A DNA stretch of 64,000 bases from Clostridium mobile (GCF_018918285.1 NZ_JAHLQF010000003.1:62001-126000), one strand, 5' to 3'. Counted from the first letter of the stretch, positions 36,904-45,973 are shown. Numbers and translations: made by a program. Notes: generated from the letters alone by a model not told the origin.

Positions 36904-36967
36904 TACAGGAAAAAATTAAGAGAAATTTGCTCATGAAATTGTTTCCATGTGTTAGATATCAAGGTCC

Positions 36968-37654
36968 CTAATTTATGCAAAAGATAGTATCTAAATTTTT
37001 TTGTCCTTCACTGGTTATGGTTAATGATCTTGAATTAAAATTTCGAGAAATCCATTCTTTTTCTAGAAAAAGTAGGTATAAAGCATTTCCTAAACTTCCA
37101 GACAAGTGATACTGTCTTTCACTCCAATCTATACAAGAAGTACAAAAGTTTCTTTTTTTACATTTTAAACTATTGATATCAATCCCTAAGTTATTAAAAA
37201 AACTTTCTCCTTCTAATGTTAAAGTTAACTCTGAATCTTTATCTAGTATATATTTTTTCTGTATTAAGAAGTTAAAAATTTGCACACCTAGTTCACCAGC
37301 AATATGGTCGTAACAGGTTCTAGATTGTTTTAATTTTTTCATTTCACTATTTTGATTAAAAGATTTAATTTCTTTTCGAGGAGCAATAGACATAAAGTTT
37401 TCTATAATGGTGGCTATTTCTTTTTTCTTTAATCGATAATATTTAAATCGGCCAGCTCTATTTGATTCTACCCAATCTAACTCTAAAAATTTGGTTAAAT
37501 GATATGACGTAGTATTAGGCTTTACTTTAGCATATTTAGAAATTTCATTTACTGTATGAAACTTACCGTCCATTAGAACCGTTAATATATCCACCCTAGA
37601 TTGATCTGCTAAAATTCTTGTTACTTTCACAATATCCGGTACCCCTGATGACAT
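36968..37654 (-). CDS. ArsR-type winged-helix transcriptional regulator
   Basis: 228 residues. The N-terminal ArsR fold (VTRILADQSRVDILTVLMDG, then EISKYAKVKPNTTSYHLTKF as recognition helix, then RAGRFKYYRL wing) is followed by a second domain with a Cys cluster (CKKRNFCTSC) that might bind metal or an effector. ATG 37654 has AAGGAGGG right before it; the longer frame to 37699 lacks such a site. It is divergent from the PEP-mutase/isocitrate-lyase family gene, which it probably controls. Confidence 0.85.
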   Translation of the reverse strand: MSSGVPDIVKVTRILADQSRVDILTVLMDGKFHTVNEISKYAKVKPNTTSYHLTKFLELDWVESNRAGRFKYYRLKKKEIATIIENFMSIAPRKEIKSFNQNSEMKKLKQSRTCYDHIAGELGVQIFNFLIQKKYILDKDSELTLTLEGESFFNNLGIDINSLKCKKRNFCTSCIDWSERQYHLSGSLGNALYLLFLEKEWISRNFNSRSLTITSEGQKNLDTIFCIN

Positions 37655-37705
37655 AAGTATCCCTCCTTGTGAGTTTATTATAATATGTCCATATCTCAAT
37701 GACCA

Positions 37706-37717
37706 TAGATATATCTA
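37706..37717. promoter_or_regulatory. Short palindrome in the divergent ArsR region
   Basis: TAGATATATCTA is a perfect 12-base palindrome between the two divergent genes, 45 bases before the plus-strand ATG. It is a candidate ArsR-type operator, but AT-rich palindromes of this size can arise by chance. Confidence 0.3.
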
Positions 37718-37761
37718 GAATATATAATAGCTTTTATAGAGATAGTAGAGGAGGAGTAAGG

Positions 37762-38547
37762 ATGAAAAAACAGAGTACAATAGTTTTACCATATGCTTGG
37801 GATGTAATGAGTGCTAGAATTTTTCAGCGAAAAGGATTTGCACATATTGCTACAACTAGTGCAGGTATTGCATTATCTCATGGCTATGAAGATGGGGAGA
37901 AAATTCCTGTAGATGATATGTTAGAGATAGTGAGAAATATTATAAATGCGGTAGAAATCCCTGTTATTGTTGATATTGAATCAGGGTATGGTGATTCTGT
38001 TGAGAAAGTATTAGAAATAGTGAAAGCACTTATTTCATTTGGAGCAGCAGGGATTAATATTGAAGATGGTACTAATAAATTAGAACAACCACTACATAGT
38101 ATTGAATTTCAAGTAGAAAAAATTAAAGCAATAAGAAAGTATGTTAATGAGAAAAATGTGTCATTTATCATAAATGGTAGAACAGATGTTTATTGGTTAG
38201 GGATAAATGATTATAAAGAAGCACTAAATCGATGTATTTTATATTATGAAGCAGGGGCAGATAACATATTTATCCCAGGTGTTTCAAGTTATGAATTGAT
38301 TTTAAAATTAAAGGAAGATTTGCCTTGTCCATTAAATATTTTAGTGGTAAAAGAAACACCTTCATTAGATGAGCTATCCAATATAGGAGTTGAAGTATTA
38401 AGCTTAGGTTCAGCACAATACAGAGGAACTGTTTCTAATTTAGAAAATACTTGTGACCATATAGTAAATCATCAAAATTTAAAAACAATTACAGAGGAAA
38501 TTATTTCTTATAATGATATTTCCAACTATGTAAAGGTAGGTAAATAA
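37762..38547 (+). CDS. Isocitrate lyase/PEP mutase superfamily enzyme
   Basis: 261 residues of the phosphoenolpyruvate mutase/2-methylisocitrate lyase fold. The start VLPYAWDVMSARIFQ, the metal region VIVDIESGYGD and the GINIEDG segment are characteristic. The KKCGH loop of true isocitrate and methylisocitrate lyases is absent. Members of this subgroup act on short 2-oxo or 2-hydroxy acids (oxaloacetate decarboxylase, dimethylmalate lyase); the substrate here cannot be told. ATG 37762 has GAGGAG upstream and replaces an unsupported ATG at 37699. Confidence 0.85.
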   Translation: MKKQSTIVLPYAWDVMSARIFQRKGFAHIATTSAGIALSHGYEDGEKIPVDDMLEIVRNIINAVEIPVIVDIESGYGDSVEKVLEIVKALISFGAAGINIEDGTNKLEQPLHSIEFQVEKIKAIRKYVNEKNVSFIINGRTDVYWLGINDYKEALNRCILYYEAGADNIFIPGVSSYELILKLKEDLPCPLNILVVKETPSLDELSNIGVEVLSLGSAQYRGTVSNLENTCDHIVNHQNLKTITEEIISYNDISNYVKVGK

Positions 38548-38578
38548 AGAATAATATCAAAGAACTAATGAAGAGAAG

Positions 38579-38620
38579 AGAGAAAATCAGGAGAAAAAGT
38601 CCTGACTTTCTCTTTTATTT
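38579..38620. terminator. Bidirectional terminator between convergent genes
   Basis: AGAGAAAATCAGGA (38579-38592) and TCCTGACTTTCTCT (38600-38613), 13 pairs around one mismatch, with A and T ends. Serves the lyase-family gene and the minus-strand oadB-like gene. Confidence 0.82.
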
Positions 38621-38643
38621 TTAAGATAATAACTATATATTAT

Positions 38644-39792
38644 CTATCCGAAAAGAGCTAAGAGTACTCCAGCAGCAACTGCGGAACCTATAACTCCTGC
38701 CACATTAGGACCCATTGCATGCATAAGAAGATAATTTGAAGTGTTCGCCTTTTGACCTTCAATCTGAGAAACTCTTGCAGCCATTGGAACCGCTGAAACT
38801 CCGGCAGAACCTATAAGAGGATTGATCTTTCCACCAGATAAAAAGCACATGAGTTTCCCTAAAAGCAAACCACCTATTGTACTAAATGCAAATGCAAGAA
38901 GTCCAAGAGCTATAATTTTTAAGGTTTCTGGTGTTAAGAATGTCTCTGCTTTAGCAGTGGCTCCTACTGTAGTGCCAAGAAAAATTGTAACTATATTAAT
39001 CAATTCATTTTGCGCTGTAGTAGAAAGTCTTTCAACAACGCCAGACTCTCTAAATAGATTTCCCATCATTAACATTCCTATAAGAGGCGCTACAGAAGGA
39101 AGCAATAAAATTGTAAGTACCGTTACAACTATAGGAAACACTATCTTTTCAACCTTAGACACTTCTCTAAGTTGTTCCATTTTTACCTTCCTCTCCTTTT
39201 GTGTAGTGAGTAACTTCATTAAAGGAGGTTGTATAAGAGGAATTAGAGCCATATAAGAATAGGCGGCAATTGCTATTGCTGGCAGTAATTCTGGAGCCAG
39301 TCTTGTTGTTAAATATATTGCTGTAGGGCCATCTGCACCTCCAATAATACCTATTGAAGATGCAGCTTGAGGGGAAAAACCTAGTGCAATTGCGATAATA
39401 AAAGCTATAACAACACCGAATTGAGCAGCCGCGCCTAAAAACAAACTTGAGGGTCTAGCAATAAGAGGGCCAAAGTCTGTCATTGCACCAATCCCTAGAA
39501 ATATTAAAGAAGGATAAATTCCTAGTTTAACACCTAAATATAAATAATAAAGTAATCCTCCTGGCTCCGAAGAATTTGCCAATGGACCAGACATTATACC
39601 TGTAGATGGTAAATTAGCTAGGAGAACCCCAAAGGATATAGGTAAAAGTAAAAGAGGTTCAAATTCCTTTTTGATTGCTAGATATATCAACACCAAAGCG
39701 ATAAGAATCATTACTAACTGTTGCCATGTTAGTGCTGCGAAACCGGATTCATTTAGCAATTTTACAATTGTATCTTTAAATGAAAAAGACAT
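38644..39792 (-). CDS. Na+-translocating decarboxylase beta subunit (OadB/GcdB/MmdB type)
   Basis: 382 residues, multi-pass membrane protein that decarboxylates carboxybiotin and pumps Na+ out. The signature [20 protein letters not shown] holds the essential Asp, and the C-terminal [11 protein letters not shown] and [10 protein letters not shown] segments are conserved. Last gene of the minus-strand unit delta-biotin carrier-beta. The decarboxylase type (oxaloacetate, methylmalonyl-CoA, glutaconyl-CoA, malonate) depends on the alpha subunit, which is not present in this window. Confidence 0.93.
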   Translation of the reverse strand: MSFSFKDTIVKLLNESGFAALTWQQLVMILIALVLIYLAIKKEFEPLLLLPISFGVLLANLPSTGIMSGPLANSSEPGGLLYYLYLGVKLGIYPSLIFLGIGAMTDFGPLIARPSSLFLGAAAQFGVVIAFIIAIALGFSPQAASSIGIIGGADGPTAIYLTTRLAPELLPAIAIAAYSYMALIPLIQPPLMKLLTTQKERKVKMEQLREVSKVEKIVFPIVVTVLTILLLPSVAPLIGMLMMGNLFRESGVVERLSTTAQNELINIVTIFLGTTVGATAKAETFLTPETLKIIALGLLAFAFSTIGGLLLGKLMCFLSGGKINPLIGSAGVSAVPMAARVSQIEGQKANTSNYLLMHAMGPNVAGVIGSAVAAGVLLALFG

Positions 39793-39809
39793 ATATATCC
39801 CCCTCCCTA

Positions 39810-40139
39810 CTATTCAATCACGGCAAGAACATCATTTGTATTCACAGAAGCCCCCTTTATAACTTGAATTTCTTTAATAATTCCATCCCTAGGGGCTGTA
39901 ATTTCATTTTCCATTTTCATAGCTTCAAGTATAAATAAAGTATCACCTTTTTTAGCACTATACCCTGGATTTACTTTTATATCTATAATTGTGCCAGGCA
40001 TTGGACATTTTAATAATTCACTAGGTATGTGTGTCTCTTTAGTTCGCTGTTGTTTATTATTATCAGTGACTTCTTTGCCAGTACTGTCTATTACCTCAAC
40101 TTCATATTTTTTGTTATTAACAGTAACGATATATTTCAT
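39810..40139 (-). CDS. Biotin carrier protein of the Na+-pumping decarboxylase
   Basis: 109 residues with a C-terminal biotinyl domain. The biotinylated Lys is in [11 protein letters not shown], with [11 protein letters not shown] before it. A short polar linker replaces the long Ala/Pro linker seen in many relatives. It carries CO2 from the carboxyltransferase (alpha) to the beta subunit. GGGGGGTAA-like ribosome site. It is 35 bases after the small membrane subunit. Confidence 0.93.
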   Translation of the reverse strand: MKYIVTVNNKKYEVEVIDSTGKEVTDNNKQQRTKETHIPSELLKCPMPGTIIDIKVNPGYSAKKGDTLFILEAMKMENEITAPRDGIIKEIQVIKGASVNTNDVLAVIE

Positions 40140-40174
40140 TTCAGTGTTACCCCCCTATAAGATAATAATGTAAT

Positions 40175-40474
40175 TTATAAATCAAGTGGTTTTATGGATT
40201 TTATTTTAAGTGACTTTAAAGGAATGTTAGAGATATGGCTTATTGAGGCCATAATAATCGCAACAGTTTTTTCATCAACATTTGAAAAATCAGTTCCAGT
40301 AGTTGATAAGTCTAGAGTATTTTTATCTGGAGTAATGATATTTGAGGCTTTTTTATCTTTAAGAGAATTGAAGAAACTGGATTGTAAACTTAAAAAAAGA
40401 CTTAATGCTATAAGAACAATAAAAACTATGGCTATAACAAATAAAGCCACTAATATGCTCTCATATACTGACAT
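40175..40474 (-). CDS. OadG-like small membrane subunit of the Na+-pumping decarboxylase
   Basis: 99 residues, one N-terminal transmembrane helix (LVALFVIAIVFIVLIALSLF) and a cytoplasmic tail whose end (AIIMASISHISNIPLKSLKI) resembles gamma/delta subunits that hold the complex together. ATG 40474 has AAGGGGGA upstream; the longer frame to 40492 overlaps it. First gene of the unit and divergent from the IclR-type regulator. Confidence 0.85.
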   Translation of the reverse strand: MSVYESILVALFVIAIVFIVLIALSLFLSLQSSFFNSLKDKKASNIITPDKNTLDLSTTGTDFSNVDEKTVAIIMASISHISNIPLKSLKIKSIKPLDL

Positions 40475-40815
40475 AAGAATCCCCCTTTCCACATGTAAAC
40501 TTTTAATTGATTTACTTTACAATTAAGTATGAAGCAGTAAAAGCTTATTATATTTTTTAAAAATATTGATGTGATTCAGATAATGAACCATCGGTTTAAT
40601 ATATTTATATGCTCACATATGGAAAATATATTTTTTATATAAAAATAAAATAATCAAATGTATTTACACAATTTAGTGTTGATATATTAAGATCAGAGCT
40701 TTAAATCCTTATATAGATAGTAATTGTAAATTATTCCATATTGGAGTAAACTATCATATATCAAGGTTTTTAGGGATAATATATGTGTAGATTAAAGGGG
40801 GGAGCAAAGAAAGCA
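40475..40815. promoter_or_regulatory. Divergent control region of decarboxylase operon and IclR gene
   Basis: 341 bases with no gene. It contains the inverted repeat at 40585-40597 and is very AT-rich. Promoters for both directions must lie here, but no single -35/-10 pair stands out. Confidence 0.5.
40585..40597. promoter_or_regulatory. Predicted IclR operator, site 1
   Basis: GAACC-ATC-GGTTT, an inverted repeat with one imperfect outer position. The same core AACCATCGGTTTAATAT recurs at 41861-41877 before pxpA. Its place between the decarboxylase genes and the IclR-family gene fits control of both. Confidence 0.6.
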
Positions 40816-41613
40816 ATGTCAAAAGAACAAAATAACATAAATAATAGTTTAGATAAGGCATTGGAGCTTTTAAAGTATTTCACTATGGAATGTCCTGTTA
40901 GAGGATTAAGTGAAATTAGCAGGGATTCATCCATTCCTAAAGCTACAGTTTATAGATTATTTAATACTTTCGAAAAAAACGGATTTTTGCAAAAGGTTGA
41001 TATACAGGGAAAGCAAAATCAATATAGATTAGGTATGAGATTTTTTGAGTTAGGGATGATTGTTTCTGAATCCATGGAGGTGAAAGAAATAGCTATTCCA
41101 TTTATGGAGAAATTAAGGGATTTGCTTAATGAAGATGTTCAATTAGCTGTACGAGAAGATAACCATGCCATTTATATTGAAAAATTAACTTGTGCTCATC
41201 CTGTAAGATTGTTTACAAGGATAGGAAGGGCAGCACCTTTAAGTGCTGGAGCTTGTGCAAGAGCCATATTATCTTTCTTAGATAATGAGGATATAAACGA
41301 AATTTTAAATAAAGAGCCTTTAAAAAAGCATACAGAAATTACTATTGTTGATAAAGAAGAATTATGGCAGAAGATAGATGAAAGTAGAAGTCAAGGCTAT
41401 ACTATTAGCTTTGGAGAATTAGAACCCCAGACTGTTTCAGTAGGGGTACCTATATTTGATTATTATGGAAAAGTTGTAGCCTCTATCAGTGTTGCAGGAC
41501 CGGAGCAAAGATTTAATAATAACTCATTGCCTCTGATTATAAAAGAAACAAAGAAAACTGCTAAAGAGATATCTAAGATTTTAGGGTATAATCCCAAATC
41601 AAGTGATTCTTAG
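40816..41613 (+). CDS. IclR-family regulator, KipR-like
   Basis: 265 residues. N-terminal winged helix (SLDKALELLKYFTMECPVRG, then EISRDSSIPKATVYRLFNTF) and the C-terminal IclR effector domain (DVQLAVREDNHAIYIEKL, PLSAGACARAILSF, QGYTISFGELEP). In B. subtilis the 5-oxoprolinase genes are accompanied by the IclR-type KipR, so this is its likely counterpart. ATG 40816 lies 11 bases after AGGGGGGAG. It is flanked by two copies of the same inverted repeat. Confidence 0.88.
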   Translation: MSKEQNNINNSLDKALELLKYFTMECPVRGLSEISRDSSIPKATVYRLFNTFEKNGFLQKVDIQGKQNQYRLGMRFFELGMIVSESMEVKEIAIPFMEKLRDLLNEDVQLAVREDNHAIYIEKLTCAHPVRLFTRIGRAAPLSAGACARAILSFLDNEDINEILNKEPLKKHTEITIVDKEELWQKIDESRSQGYTISFGELEPQTVSVGVPIFDYYGKVVASISVAGPEQRFNNNSLPLIIKETKKTAKEISKILGYNPKSSDS

Positions 41614-41737
41614 CTTCAGATGGAGTTTGCTTAAAAGGAATACTTACTCCAACTGAAGGTTAGAAGAACTTATCCAGGGACGTAGCATCCGTTATACGTA
41701 GAAGATGGGAGTATTACGGATGGTAGTCATCGGATAA
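41614..41737 (+). ncRNA. Unidentified structured element
   Basis: Two strong folding units in 124 bases. Hairpin I: 41614-41626 with 41646-41658 (CTTCAG-A-TGGAGT against ACTCCA-A-CTGAAG). Unit II, nested: TTATCC (41670) with GGATAA (41732), GAC with GTC, ATCCGT with ACGGAT, and ATAC with GTAT. GC content is well above the surrounding intergenic DNA. It lies after the IclR gene stop and before a terminator, so it could be a 3' UTR element, a small RNA or a repeated DNA element. I do not recognise it. Confidence 0.6.
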
Positions 41738-41772
41738 AAGTTTAATAAATAATTTGTAACTTTAGAATATCT

Positions 41773-41803
41773 AAAGAGCTAAAAATACTTTAGCTCTTTT
41801 TTT
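41773..41803 (+). terminator. Intrinsic terminator after the structured element
   Basis: AAAGAGCTAAA (41773-41783), AATAC loop, TTTAGCTCTTT (41789-41799), then more Ts. Confidence 0.88.
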
Positions 41804-41859
41804 ATGTAAATTATTTAAATTTAGTGAATATTTTCCTATTGTAATATCATAAGCATAAA

Positions 41860-41874
41860 TAAACCATCGGTTTA
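41860..41874. promoter_or_regulatory. Predicted IclR operator, site 2
   Basis: TAAACC-ATC-GGTTTA, a perfect 6-base inverted repeat with a 3-base spacer, 36 bases before the pxpA start. It shares AACCATCGGTTTAATAT with site 1. Confidence 0.65.
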
Positions 41875-41909
41875 ATATTTAAAGAGGTAATTATTAAGGG
41901 GGGGTTAAA

Positions 41910-42680
41910 ATGCTTAAGGTTGACTTGAACAGCGACTTGGGAGAAAGCTTTGGAAATTATAAAATAGGATTAGATGAAGAAGTGATAAAATATGTTACTT
42001 CAGTGAATATTGCTTGTGGATGGCATGCTGGAGATCCAGAGGTTATGGAAAAGACTGTTGGAATAGCAAAAGAAAATGGAGTGGCAGTAGGGGCTCATCC
42101 TGGTTTCCTAGATTTAATGGGGTTTGGAAGGAGAAATCTTTCAATAAATCCAAGTGAAATGAAAGCTTATATAAAATATCAATTAGGAGCACTTATGGCA
42201 TTTGCAAAGGCTAAAGAGGAGAGAATACAACATGTAAAACCTCATGGCGCTATGTATAATATGGCTGCAAAGGATTCAGCGCTTGCAATAGCAATAGCTG
42301 AAGCTATATATGAAGTGGACAAGGATATTATTTTATTAGGGCTTGCTAATAGTGAGTTAATTAAAGCAGGAGAACATGTAGGTTTAAAAGTTGCCAATGA
42401 GGTATTTGCTGATAGGGCATATAATTCTGATGGAACCTTAGTAGCAAGATCAAAAGAAGGCGCTGTCATTCATGACGTTGATATTGCCTTATCTAGAATT
42501 ATAAGAATGGTAAGAGAAGGAAAGGTTACAGCTATAACTGGTGAGGATGTTGATATAAATGCTCAGTCAATCTGCGTTCATGGGGATAATCCAGAAGCTG
42601 TGGCATTTGTTAAAAAAATTAAAACAAAGCTTCAAGAGGAGGGCATCGAGGTAACTGCAATTTCGAATTTTATTAAATAG
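41910..42680 (+). CDS. pxpA: 5-oxoprolinase subunit A (LamB/YcsF family)
   Basis: 256 residues, TIM-like barrel. With PxpB and PxpC it hydrolyses 5-oxoproline to glutamate using ATP. The family start [17 protein letters not shown], the [14 protein letters not shown] run and [10 protein letters not shown] are diagnostic. AAGGGGGGG-type site before ATG. First gene of pxpA-transporter-pxpB-pxpC. Confidence 0.96.
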   Translation: MLKVDLNSDLGESFGNYKIGLDEEVIKYVTSVNIACGWHAGDPEVMEKTVGIAKENGVAVGAHPGFLDLMGFGRRNLSINPSEMKAYIKYQLGALMAFAKAKEERIQHVKPHGAMYNMAAKDSALAIAIAEAIYEVDKDIILLGLANSELIKAGEHVGLKVANEVFADRAYNSDGTLVARSKEGAVIHDVDIALSRIIRMVREGKVTAITGEDVDINAQSICVHGDNPEAVAFVKKIKTKLQEEGIEVTAISNFIK

Positions 42681-42692
42681 GGGGAAGTGTTC

Positions 42693-43910
42693 ATGAAGCC
42701 AGAAGAAGATAAGGTAATGAAGGGTTCGAAGCCGAAATTTAACAATACAAGTGTTCTTATAGGTGCAGCATTTATTATGGCAACCTCGGCTATAGGACCA
42801 GGATTTTTAACTCAAACAGCTCAATTTACTGAACAATTTGCTGCGAACTTTGCTTTTGTAATATTAATCTCAATTATATTCAATGTAGGGGCTCAAGTAA
42901 ATGTATGGAGGGTTATTGGTGTATCAGGTATGAGGGGGCAGGACATTGCCAATAAAGTTCTACCTGGACTTGGGTATTTTATTGCCATAATTGTTGCGCT
43001 AGGAGGACTAGCCTTTAATATTGGAAACGTTGGTGGTGCAGCGTTGGGATTAAATGTTATTTTTGGACTTGATGTAAAGTATGGAATTATTATTTGTGGA
43101 ATTATAGCAAGCATGATTTTTTTGTCCAAGGAAGCAGGTTCATTAGTAGATAAATTTACACAGATTTTAGGAGTATTGATGATTGTAATTGTAACTTATG
43201 TGGCGATTAAAACGCAACCTCCTGTAGGAGAAGCATTGATTAGAAGTGTTGCTCCAGAGAACCCTAAGTTGCTACTATTTCCTATCATCACGCTTCTTGG
43301 CGGAACAGTAGGTGGATATATCACATTTTCAGGTGGACACAGATTAATTGATGGGGGGATTACAGGCATAAAGAATCTAAAAGAAATTACAAAATCGGCA
43401 GTGCTAGGTATTGTAATTGCATCTATTATGAGAATTTTAGTATTCTTAGCAGTGTTAGGTGTTGTAAGTAAAGGAATTGCCTTAGATCCTTCAAATCCAG
43501 CAGCTTCTGCTTTTAAAAGTGGAGCAGGAATGATCGGATATAAATTCTTTGGTGTTGTATTATTAGCAGCAAGTATTACATCAGTAGTTGGAGCAGCTTA
43601 TACATCAGTTTCTTTTCTAAAGACACTCCACCCATTTATAGAAAAGTATGAAAAGCATTTTATTATGGGATTTATTATTTTTTCTACTATTACTATGGCC
43701 ATTATAGGGCAACCAGTAAAATTACTTGTTTTAGCAGGCTCTCTTAATGGATTAATTTTACCCATTACTGTAGGTGCGATATTAATAGCTTCTAAAAGAA
43801 AAGATATTGTGGGAGAGTATGAACATCCTACTTGGCTATTATTGTTTGGTATATTGATAGTTATCATTGCCGGATATGCGGGAGTAATGTCTTTATCAAA
43901 TATATTTTAG
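42693..43910 (+). CDS. Nramp-like transporter (YcsG type)
   Basis: 405 residues, about 11 transmembrane helices. The segment ATSAIGPGFLTQTAQFTE takes the place of the Nramp metal-site helix, but without the D-P-G-N metal motif, so metal transport is unlikely. Its constant position between pxpA and pxpB in many genomes suggests uptake of 5-oxoproline or a related acid. ATG 42693 follows AGGGGGAAG. Confidence 0.88.
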   Translation: MKPEEDKVMKGSKPKFNNTSVLIGAAFIMATSAIGPGFLTQTAQFTEQFAANFAFVILISIIFNVGAQVNVWRVIGVSGMRGQDIANKVLPGLGYFIAIIVALGGLAFNIGNVGGAALGLNVIFGLDVKYGIIICGIIASMIFLSKEAGSLVDKFTQILGVLMIVIVTYVAIKTQPPVGEALIRSVAPENPKLLLFPIITLLGGTVGGYITFSGGHRLIDGGITGIKNLKEITKSAVLGIVIASIMRILVFLAVLGVVSKGIALDPSNPAASAFKSGAGMIGYKFFGVVLLAASITSVVGAAYTSVSFLKTLHPFIEKYEKHFIMGFIIFSTITMAIIGQPVKLLVLAGSLNGLILPITVGAILIASKRKDIVGEYEHPTWLLLFGILIVIIAGYAGVMSLSNIF

Positions 43911-43936
43911 AAAATAAATAGTTAGGAGGGAATAAA

Positions 43937-44680
43937 ATGTATAAGGAAACAAAGTATTTAATATCTGGAGATAAAGCTTTAACCATTGAATATGGTAATG
44001 AAATATCAGAGGATATAAGCAATAAGGTAAGATATATGATGGTTGTCTTAGAATCAAATAAAATCCAAGGAATTGTAGAAATTGTCCCTACCTATCGCTC
44101 TTTAATGATTCATTATGATGCTTTAACCATAGGATATGATGATTTAGTAAAGGAATTAAAGTTATTGGAAGATAAACTTGAGGATATTTCTTTGCCAGAA
44201 CCTGAAGTTATTGAAATACCTACAGTATATGGTGGGGAATATGGACCGGATATTGAAAATGTTGCTCACCATAATGGAATAACTTTAGAGGAAGTAATAA
44301 AAATACACAGTTCTAAGGAGTATCTTATTTATATGTTAGGTTTTACACCAGGTTTTCCATATCTAGGAGGTATGGATGAAAAAATTTCTACACCAAGATT
44401 AAAAGAACCAAGAACAAAAATCAATAGAGGATCTGTAGGAATTGCAGGAAGTCAAACGGGAATATATCCTATTGATAGTCCAGGGGGATGGCAATTGATC
44501 GGTAGAACACCCTTAAAACTTTATGAACCCAACAGAGAAGTACCAATACTTTTAAAAGCAGGTAACTATATTAAATTTGTACCTATTTCTAAGAATCAGT
44601 ATAAAATCATAGAGAAAGCTATAAATAATGGAACTTATAAATATAAGACTTATATCAAAGAAGGGGGGAAGAGGGCATAA
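43937..44680 (+). CDS. pxpB: 5-oxoprolinase subunit B (KipI family)
   Basis: 247 residues. KipI-type cyclophilin-like fold; GFTPGFPYLGGMDEKISTPR and SVGIAGSQTGIYPIDSPGGW are the family signatures. AGGAGGG site. It overlaps pxpC by TAATG. In B. subtilis the homologue was first described as a KinA inhibitor, but the enzymatic role with PxpA and PxpC is the general one. Confidence 0.95.
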   Translation: MYKETKYLISGDKALTIEYGNEISEDISNKVRYMMVVLESNKIQGIVEIVPTYRSLMIHYDALTIGYDDLVKELKLLEDKLEDISLPEPEVIEIPTVYGGEYGPDIENVAHHNGITLEEVIKIHSSKEYLIYMLGFTPGFPYLGGMDEKISTPRLKEPRTKINRGSVGIAGSQTGIYPIDSPGGWQLIGRTPLKLYEPNREVPILLKAGNYIKFVPISKNQYKIIEKAINNGTYKYKTYIKEGGKRA

Positions 44681-45711
44681 TGGGAGAAATAAGAATTAAA
44701 AATCATGGGCTTTTGACATTGATACAAGACAATGGAAGATATGGTTATCAGCAATTTGGTGTTCCTGTTTCAGGTGTTATGGATAGTTTCTCCCATAGAG
44801 TAGCTAATATTTTATTAGGAAATGATGAAGGTGAAGCCCTCTTAGAAGCGACTATATTAGGACCTGAAATAGAATTTATGGACGACTCTTTAATTGTTAT
44901 TACAGGGGGAGATTTAGATCCAGTTTTAAATGGTGAACCTATATCTATGTGGGAAAGTGTATATGTAAAAAAAGGAGACATATTAGCATTTGGTGGTGTC
45001 AAAAATGGATGTAGAGCCTATATAGCATTTGCAGGCGGTATACAAGTGGAAAAGGTTATGGGAAGTAGGTCTACTTATGTTAAAGCTAAAATTGGAGGAC
45101 TTAATGGAGGGAGTTTAAAATCAGGAGATATTTTAAAAATAGGTGACCTAGAGAAGGGGACAACTTCTACTAAATATAGAAAATTGCCTAATGAATATAT
45201 TCCTACTTACTCACAAGATTTAGATGTAAGGGTTATTTTAGGACCTCAAGATGATTATTTTACCCAAAAGGGATTGGAAAAGTTTTTATCTACTTCATAT
45301 AAGGTTACTAATGAATGTGATCGTATGGGGTATAGGCTAGAAGGAGAAGTAGTTGAGCATATCAATGGAGGAGATATTATATCGGATGGCATTAATTTTG
45401 GTGCTATTCAAATTCCAAGCCATGGACAGCCAATTATTATGATGTCAGACAGACAAACCATCGGAGGATATACAAAAATTGCAAATGTTATTTCTATAGA
45501 TCTTCCTAAAATAGCACAAGCCAAACCTGGTGATTCTATTAGATTTAAAAAGGTAAGTATTTATGAAGCACAAGAATTACTTAAAAAGGTGGAAGAAAGT
45601 ATTACTACTATTAAAAAAACCTGCATTAATAAAAATATTGTTAAAACTAATGAAATTCTATTAAGAATAAGTGGTGAAGAATATAATGTAAAAGTAGAAG
45701 AATTAGGATAA
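44680..45711 (+). CDS. pxpC: 5-oxoprolinase subunit C (KipA family)
   Basis: 343 residues. Family motifs LTLIQDNGRYGYQQFGVP, GVMDSFSHRVAN, and the C-terminal SDGINFGAIQIPSHGQPII and DRQTIGGYTKIA are clear. It forms the active complex with PxpB. The stop is followed by a terminator, closing the operon. Confidence 0.95.
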   Translation: MGEIRIKNHGLLTLIQDNGRYGYQQFGVPVSGVMDSFSHRVANILLGNDEGEALLEATILGPEIEFMDDSLIVITGGDLDPVLNGEPISMWESVYVKKGDILAFGGVKNGCRAYIAFAGGIQVEKVMGSRSTYVKAKIGGLNGGSLKSGDILKIGDLEKGTTSTKYRKLPNEYIPTYSQDLDVRVILGPQDDYFTQKGLEKFLSTSYKVTNECDRMGYRLEGEVVEHINGGDIISDGINFGAIQIPSHGQPIIMMSDRQTIGGYTKIANVISIDLPKIAQAKPGDSIRFKKVSIYEAQELLKKVEESITTIKKTCINKNIVKTNEILLRISGEEYNVKVEELG

Positions 45712-45722
45712 ATATTAATAAA

Positions 45723-45764
45723 GGTAGAGTTTAGATAAACAAAATCCAAACTCTACCCTTTTTA
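45723..45764 (+). terminator. Intrinsic terminator after pxpC
   Basis: GGTAGAGTTT (45723-45732) and AAACTCTACC (45748-45757) with a 15-base loop and a CTTTTT tail. Confidence 0.85.
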
Positions 45765-45828
45765 TTATTTTTATTGAAGGGTTTTATTTGAAATATAAAA
45801 GCATTTTATATATTATTTATTTCAAGTA

Positions 45829-45857
45829 TTGAAAACGACAATGGTGTCGTTTATAAT
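45829..45857 (+). promoter_or_regulatory. tetR promoter with operator in the spacer
   Basis: TTGAAA (45829-45834), 17 bases, TATAAT (45852-45857). The spacer is filled by the inverted repeat AAACGACA-ATGG-TGTCGTTT (45833-45852), so a bound TetR dimer would block RNA polymerase. Autoregulation is inferred. Confidence 0.65.
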
Positions 45858-45973
45858 GATATATAATGTGGCTAAAAAATTATATTGTACTTATTTTAAG
45901 ATTAAATAAAATAATTTAGTATTTCCAGCTTTAGGCTTTAGTAAAAGCATATAGAAAGGAGGTGTAAGTAATT

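Noticed and set aside
37699-37761. N-terminal extension of the PEP-mutase/isocitrate-lyase family gene
   Set aside because: The upstream ATG has no ribosome site and lies in the divergent control region, whereas ATG 37762 has GAGGAG.
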